From CAZXDS01 sp964639525 (GTDB lineage: Bacteria; Bacteroidota; Ignavibacteria; Ignavibacteriales; Melioribacteraceae), in NCBI GenBank assembly GCA_964639525.1, contig CAZXDS010000143.1, forward strand, positions 1 to 8,948: a DNA stretch of 8,948 nucleotides. Direction: 5' to 3'. Each line of letters starts with the position of its first letter. The first letter of the stretch is position 1. The notes beneath the pieces are model-generated. The model had not been told where the DNA came from and did no database searches. It saw nothing but the letters and a program-made list of their open reading frames with translations. Made by a program: the position numbers and the translations under genes. Shown here piece after piece: positions 5,118 to 8,948 of the stretch.

Positions 5118-6851
5118 ATGGAATGCTTAATTACTAAAAAATTTTCGCTTACAATATTGTTGTTACTGTTTATTTCAATTTCAAATATTGCACAGCAAAG
5201 GTTTGATTATTACGAAGACTATGAAAAATTTCAGTCAGGTGATAGTCTTGGGTGGAAAAATATTAATTATAATGATACGAACTGGGATTATTATAATAGT
5301 ACTAAATTGGATTTTCAATCTTCTACCATGTGGTTTAGATGTAAAATTATTACAAATACTATAAATATTCCTTCAAATAAATTAGGACTTTCTATTTCAT
5401 TAACCGGAACTTATCAACTATTTTGGAATGGTGTTTATATTGGAACTAATTGCAGTAGCGGTAATGATATATTTCAGAACAATGGAATTTTAGTAAAAAC
5501 ACTTCGTTTCCCCGATTCGTTAAATATATTCAGACAAAATATGCTTGCAATACGCATATTTATTCCGGATGGACAATACGTTGAATTTCCTACCCTAGAA
5601 ATAAACAATTATGATTCATTGTCTGAAGTCCCGACTTCCGACTCTATTTTTCTTTTAGTACTATTTATTATTCATATGATGCTTGCAATTTACTATCTAA
5701 GAGCATTTAATAAAAATAAATTACTATGGCATTATTTACTGTTTGCAATTTTACTTGTTTTAATTGCCCTTAACATTTCATTTGAAACTATTTCATATCT
5801 TATTCCAATTACGTACAAAAGTATAATGCTTGTTGACCAAATTGAATTTTACTTAACATTGCTGCTGTTGTTCTCTTTTCCGTTATTTTTTATGTTAGAA
5901 TTCAATTTAAAATTTAGAATTACCGCTCTTGTATTATCAGCAATTTTCATAGTAGGTTCTTATTTTTATTTTGACCAATCGTCATACTTTCAAGCCGTTG
6001 CACTTACTCCGGGTATTGTAATTGCACTTTGGGCTTTTTATTTAAGAAAGGAAGGCGGCATTAATGCGATATTTGGCATGTTTGTATTTATTTCTATTTT
6101 ACTTTCAAGAAATGATATTAGTTTAATGAAAATAAGTTTTATTGTTTTCCCGTTTTTTATAAGTATTTCCCTTTCAAAACAATATTTTAGACAAAAGAGA
6201 CAATATCAGATTGCAAAAACACAATCAGCCAGATTAGAAAGCGAGATGCTGCGTAAAATAATTCAGCCACACTATTTAATGAATTCATTAAATGCTGCTT
6301 TGGATTGGCTTGAAGTGGAACCTGAAAAGGGAGTAGAATTTATACATGCATTGTCGGGCGAATTTAGAGATTTTTCTAGAACTTCAAACCTCAAATTAAT
6401 TCCGATAAAAGATGAAATTAATATGTGCCGCGGTCATCTTGAAATAATGAAATACCGGCAGGACAAAAATTATCAACTTTTTGAAGAAAACATAAATTAT
6501 GATAAAACTGTTCCTCCTGCTATTTTTCATACAATAATAGAAAATGGAATTACCCACGAGCCTTCTGACAGTGAAAATGCCTATTTTATAATTAAAGAAG
6601 AAAAGCTGAAAGGCGGAATTAAATATAGAATTATATCAATTTATTCACCCAATTCCGAATTGAGTGATATGGAGGGAAATAAAAGTTCTTTTCTCAAAGG
6701 TGAAAAAAAAGAATCGGTAGATTGTTTGGACGGTACCGGTTTTACTTACATAAAAGCCCGCTTAACCGAAAGTTACGGAAACAAATGGAATATTGTTTCC
6801 TATTCTTACAGCATCGGCTGGGAAACAGTTATTGAAATATATAAAGGTTGA
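5118..6851 (+). CDS. LytS-type sensor histidine kinase with 7TM-DISM-like sensor
   Basis: The 577-aa membrane protein senses an unknown signal and should phosphorylate the regulator encoded next to it. Residues 1-25 look like a signal peptide (cleavage near SNIA-QQ). Residues 26-165 resemble the extracytoplasmic jelly-roll of 7TMR-DISM sensors (NDTNW, MWFRCKI, YQLFWNGVYIGT). About seven hydrophobic spans follow between residues 176 and 354, then a short linker helix. The His_kinase domain begins near 372: IIQPHYLMNSLN carries the likely phospho-acceptor His385. The ATP-binding part shows the N box IIENGITH (Asn476) and a late glycine box DGTGFTYIKARL (538-549). The usual DxGxG loop between them is replaced by SIYSPNSEL, so ATP binding is divergent, as in some other LytS-like kinases. 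ATG 5118 has no Shine-Dalgarno. The ligand is unknown; a carbohydrate is only suggested by the sensor fold. Confidence 0.88.
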   Translation: MECLITKKFSLTILLLLFISISNIAQQRFDYYEDYEKFQSGDSLGWKNINYNDTNWDYYNSTKLDFQSSTMWFRCKIITNTINIPSNKLGLSISLTGTYQLFWNGVYIGTNCSSGNDIFQNNGILVKTLRFPDSLNIFRQNMLAIRIFIPDGQYVEFPTLEINNYDSLSEVPTSDSIFLLVLFIIHMMLAIYYLRAFNKNKLLWHYLLFAILLVLIALNISFETISYLIPITYKSIMLVDQIEFYLTLLLLFSFPLFFMLEFNLKFRITALVLSAIFIVGSYFYFDQSSYFQAVALTPGIVIALWAFYLRKEGGINAIFGMFVFISILLSRNDISLMKISFIVFPFFISISLSKQYFRQKRQYQIAKTQSARLESEMLRKIIQPHYLMNSLNAALDWLEVEPEKGVEFIHALSGEFRDFSRTSNLKLIPIKDEINMCRGHLEIMKYRQDKNYQLFEENINYDKTVPPAIFHTIIENGITHEPSDSENAYFIIKEEKLKGGIKYRIISIYSPNSELSDMEGNKSSFLKGEKKESVDCLDGTGFTYIKARLTESYGNKWNIVSYSYSIGWETVIEIYKG

Positions 6852-6859
6852 ATAATAAT

Positions 6860-7561
6860 ATGATAATTTTAATTGTTGAAGATGAATCGCGTTCTGCTAA
6901 ACGGCTAGAACGTTTGCTTCAAAATGAAAATAAAGACAAGGATTTTAACATTTTTTGGGAAATGTCTTTAACTTCTGCTATTAAGTTTCTTGAAAGTAAT
7001 GAAATAGATTTGTTATTCTTAGATCTAAATTTAAAAGGAGCCGATGGATTTGAACTGCTAAAGCAAATAGTTTCCGATTCATTTCATACAATAGTAGTTT
7101 CTGCACATATTGAACGAGCCGTTGAAGCCTTTGATTATGGAGTTTTGGATTTTATGCCAAAACCAATTATTGCGGCAAAACTAAAGCAAGCACTTGAACG
7201 TTTCTATGGGCAATACAGAACTGCTAACTTGACTAAATACTTGACGGTAAAGCACAAAAACCATTTGGAACAAATACTGGTCAGCGACATATTGTTTTTA
7301 CATTCAAAAGGACATTACACTGAAATCCACACAACTAGTCAATCTGTAAGGCTTCATAACAAATCATTGGAAAAGTTACTAATGATACTGCCACCGCAAT
7401 TTGAAAGATCGCATAAATCTTACATCATTAATATGGATTATATGAAAAAAATTTCATCGTTTAGCGGAAGTGTTTACAAATTAGAATTGGAAGACAATAT
7501 CGTATTACCGCTTAGCAGGACAAAAGCAAGACACATAAAAAATATATTATTAAATTTTTAA
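6860..7561 (+). CDS. LytTR-family response regulator
   Basis: The 233-aa product has a receiver domain (about 1-117) and a LytTR DNA-binding domain (about 124-233), the AlgR/AgrA/LytR type. Receiver residues are the acidic pocket Glu7-Asp8, phospho-acceptor Asp55 in LLFLDLNLKGADG, Ser81 in VVSAH, and Lys101 in MPKPI. The LytTR part shows YLTVKHKNHLEQILVSDI, FERSHKSYIIN and LPLSR, its usual conserved blocks. The ATG at 6860 is chosen because it gives the typical start MIILIVEDE, 8 nt after the kinase stop. A TTG at 6848 would add four residues and overlap that stop, but has no ribosome binding site before it either. The gene forms an operon with the kinase and is almost certainly its partner. 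Direct repeats spaced about 21 bp would be the expected target sites. Confidence 0.92.
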   Translation: MIILIVEDESRSAKRLERLLQNENKDKDFNIFWEMSLTSAIKFLESNEIDLLFLDLNLKGADGFELLKQIVSDSFHTIVVSAHIERAVEAFDYGVLDFMPKPIIAAKLKQALERFYGQYRTANLTKYLTVKHKNHLEQILVSDILFLHSKGHYTEIHTTSQSVRLHNKSLEKLLMILPPQFERSHKSYIINMDYMKKISSFSGSVYKLELEDNIVLPLSRTKARHIKNILLNF

Positions 7562-7562
7562 T

Positions 7563-7591
7563 TATTATTATCTTATATTACAAGAATAATA
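7563..7591. terminator. Weak AT-only hairpin between convergent genes
   Basis: TATTATT plus CTT (7563-7574, with a 2-nt bulge) can pair with AAGAATAATA (7582-7591) around a 7-nt loop. It lies in the 34 bases between the response regulator stop and the lipA stop and could slow polymerase from both sides. The stem has only one G-C pair, so efficient termination is doubtful. Confidence 0.25.
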
Positions 7592-7595
7592 TACT

Positions 7596-8498
7596 TCAAA
7601 TAAAACGTGCGTGCTTATCCGCATGATATGAACTACGAACAAGCGGACCTGACTCTACTGCAAGAAAACCCAACTTCATTCCTTCATCATGATAAAGTTG
7701 AAATTCTTCAGGTGTAACAAATCTATCTACCGGTAAATGCTCTTTAGTTGGCTGAAGATACTGACCGATAGTCATTATATCACAACCTGCACCGTGAAGA
7801 TCACGCATGAGTGACAAAACTTCGGCTTGCGTCTCCCCTATTCCAACCATAATTCCACTTTTTGTTCGCAATCCCTTTTGTTTAAACCAAGAAATTAAAT
7901 TCAAGCTTCTCTTATATCCGGCTTGAGGACGAACAGCGTGGTAAAGGCGTTCTATTGTTTCAAGATTATGATTTAATATTTCCGGTGGGTTATTCAAAAT
8001 AATTTCAAAAGATTTTTCATTTCCTTTAAAGTCCGGAGTTAACAATTCAATTGTGCAATCCGATGAAATTTCTCTTATTTGTTTTACTGTTTCAGCAAAA
8101 ATAAAAGCACCGCCATCTTCTAAATCGTCTCTATCAACAGATGTAATAACAGCGTGTCTTAGATTAAGTTTTAAAACTGATTCCGCGACTCTACGCGGCT
8201 CGTCCAAATCAACGTGATTGGGCAAACCGGTTTTAATATTGCAAAAACCGCAAGTTCTTGTACAAGTATCACCAAGTATCATAAACGTGGAAGTTCGGTT
8301 GTTCCAGCACTCAGCAAGGTTTGGGCAGCGAGCTTCTTCGCAAACCGTATTCAAATGTTCGGTACGCATAAGCGATAAAACATCTTTATAATTTTGCCCG
8401 CTTGGAAGTTTTACTTTAAGCCACTCAGGACGCTTTCCAATTTCCTTAACATCTTTTTCTTTTGTTTCTTTATATTCTCTTTGATGAACGTTTAGCAA
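7596..8498 (-). CDS. lipA: Lipoyl synthase, radical SAM enzyme
   Basis: The 300-aa product inserts two sulfur atoms into octanoyl groups carried on E2 or H-protein domains, giving the lipoyl cofactor; it acts in the cytoplasm. Both iron-sulfur sites are visible. The auxiliary cluster motif C-x4-C-x5-C is at Cys53, Cys58 and Cys64 (CEEARCPNLAEC). The radical SAM motif C-x3-C-x2-C is at Cys79, Cys83 and Cys86 (CTRTCGFC). The C-terminal RSSY (288-291), whose serine is a ligand of the auxiliary cluster, is intact. Length is normal. The start is TTG at 8498-8496: an in-frame stop lies at 8516-8514, the first internal Met is residue 44 inside the conserved part, and AGAG sits 8 nt upstream of the TTG. 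The upstream neighbour on the same strand is an E2 acyltransferase, a likely substrate protein. The family call is certain. Confidence 0.97.
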   Translation of the reverse strand: MLNVHQREYKETKEKDVKEIGKRPEWLKVKLPSGQNYKDVLSLMRTEHLNTVCEEARCPNLAECWNNRTSTFMILGDTCTRTCGFCNIKTGLPNHVDLDEPRRVAESVLKLNLRHAVITSVDRDDLEDGGAFIFAETVKQIREISSDCTIELLTPDFKGNEKSFEIILNNPPEILNHNLETIERLYHAVRPQAGYKRSLNLISWFKQKGLRTKSGIMVGIGETQAEVLSLMRDLHGAGCDIMTIGQYLQPTKEHLPVDRFVTPEEFQLYHDEGMKLGFLAVESGPLVRSSYHADKHARFI

Positions 8499-8564
8499 TT
8501 TATTTTCTCTATTTTAAATTTTCATTATTAATTCTTTAACAAAAAGCTTTGCATAGCTCCATAT

Positions 8565-8668
8565 TGTCATTCTGTCCGGCAACTACCGGATTAGTTCAGA
8601 ATCTTACAATTATATTTGTTTCAATTAAAGGATGCTGAAATAATTCGCCGTAGCGAACTTCATGGCAG
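8565..8668. repeat. Composite palindromic element A (REP-like)
   Basis: The left part folds into a hairpin: ATTCTG (8569-8574) with CAGAAT (8597-8602), enclosing a second stem TCCGG (8575-8579) with CCGGA (8586-8590). The right part holds TTCGC (8644-8648) with GCGAA (8653-8657), flanked by TGAA/TTCA. The ends TGTCAT (8565-8570) and ATGGCA (8662-8667) can pair with one G-T wobble. The words TGTCATTCTG and GATGCTGAAA resemble dispersed intergenic repeats of Bacteroidota and relatives; that comparison is from memory. The right half is imperfect and looks worn. Confidence 0.5.
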
Positions 8669-8690
8669 TATCTTTTTGATATTCAAAACC

Positions 8691-8813
8691 TTGAGTCCAC
8701 TCCGAAAAACTCCAAACGGGTTAAAACCCGTTTGGGATTGTATGTTTCTATCTTGTTTTCCCCACGTTGAAACGTGGGGTTAATGAAAATATTACTTTTC
8801 AGAGTGGACTCAA
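8691..8813. repeat. Composite palindromic element B with 18-nt outer arms
   Basis: Outer arms of 18 nt (8691-8708 and 8796-8813) pair with a single mismatch, which becomes a G-U wobble in minus-strand RNA. They begin TTGAGTCCACTC and end GAGTGGACTCAA. Between them are two perfect hairpins: CCAAACGGGTT (8712-8722) with AACCCGTTTGG (8725-8735), and CCCCACGTT (8760-8768) with AACGTGGGG (8771-8779), each with a 2-nt loop or a slightly shorter stem. The whole would fold as a three-way cruciform. It has the look of a REP/MITE-type mobile palindrome with no protein of its own. No flanking target duplication is obvious. Confidence 0.8.
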
Positions 8814-8841
8814 CCTTATAATATTTAATTTTTGAGTCTGT

Positions 8842-8948
8842 TTAAATATTTTCCACATCAAAATTTTCCAAAGTCTCTTTTACCAATTTTAAAAATTTTC
8901 CGCCGAGCATGCCATCAACTAATCGGTGATCATGACTGAGCGATAAAT
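8842..8948 (-). CDS. 2-oxo acid dehydrogenase E2 acyltransferase, C-terminal end only
   Basis: Only the last 34 codons are inside the window; the 5' part lies beyond 8948 and the stop is at 8844-8842. The fragment contains LSHDHRLVDG, the catalytic motif of dihydrolipoamide acyltransferases, with the active-site His in DHR and Asp in VDG. It is followed by GGKFLKLVKETLENF, which matches the usual end of the catalytic domain. These enzymes are the core of pyruvate, 2-oxoglutarate or branched-chain dehydrogenase complexes and carry lipoyl groups. Which complex cannot be told from this piece. lipA lies downstream on the same strand, which fits a shared role in lipoate-dependent metabolism. Confidence 0.9.
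   Translation of the reverse strand, partial: LSLSHDHRLVDGMLGGKFLKLVKETLENFDVENI

Larger units (their letters stand above)
8499..8841. other. Intergenic region with two palindromic elements
   Basis: The space between the E2 gene and lipA holds no gene. It contains the lipA leader and two unrelated composite palindromic elements, described separately. No clear intrinsic terminator with a T-tract follows the E2 stop on the minus strand, so readthrough into lipA through these structures is possible. Confidence 0.6.

Noticed and set aside
8521..8560. Sigma70-like boxes upstream of lipA
   Set aside because: Candidate boxes have poor spacing (about 20 nt) or poor matches, so no promoter could be supported.

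Overview
This is an AT-rich window. It looks like chromosomal DNA from the Bacteroidota/Chlorobi side of the tree, most likely an Ignavibacteria-type organism. That placement is inferred from four things: a stand-alone atpD-atpC pair, a LytS/LytTR pair with a 7TM-DISM sensor, genes without Shine-Dalgarno sequences mixed with genes that have good ones, and palindromic intergenic repeats of the sort common in that group. No rRNA, tRNA, CRISPR array, transposase or integrase gene is visible.

Region 1 (1-1162) is a decayed or accessory edge. Its left end carries a weak, truncated resemblance to the 3' half of an integron attC site. Next come a small coding-like tract broken across three frames (54-325) and a DUF3024-family gene broken by a single -1 frameshift (336-682). 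A 480-base non-coding stretch follows, with a knot of GC-rich palindromes around 885-966.

Region 2 (1163-2615, plus strand) is a compact redox operon: an Rrf2-family regulator with cluster-type cysteines, an unrecognised 103-aa protein overlapping it by 4 nt, and a Mn-type superoxide dismutase. A GACT-N5-AGTC palindrome sits just upstream of the regulator and may be its own operator. A strong bidirectional hairpin terminator closes the operon.

Region 3 (2649-4844, minus strand) holds atpD and atpC, the beta and epsilon subunits of F1Fo ATP synthase. They converge on the sod operon and share its terminator. atpD starts with TTG behind a clear AGGAG. Upstream lie a possible promoter, an inverted repeat with no assigned role and a doubtful 28-codon membrane ORF.

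Region 4 (5118-7561, plus strand) is a two-component system. It comprises a LytS-type membrane histidine kinase with an extracytoplasmic jelly-roll-like sensor and about seven membrane spans, and a LytTR response regulator 8 nt downstream.

Region 5 (7596-8948, minus strand) carries lipA (lipoyl synthase, TTG start). Upstream is the 3' end of a 2-oxo acid dehydrogenase E2 acyltransferase, the kind of enzyme whose lipoyl arm LipA makes. The 343 bases between them contain two different composite palindromic elements, each with outer arms enclosing two inner hairpins.

The core functions (ATP synthase, lipoate synthesis, E2, SOD) are ordinary. The points most worth a second look are the broken genes at the left edge, the Rrf2 operator and its unknown partner gene, the divergent kinase, and the paired palindromic elements beside lipA.
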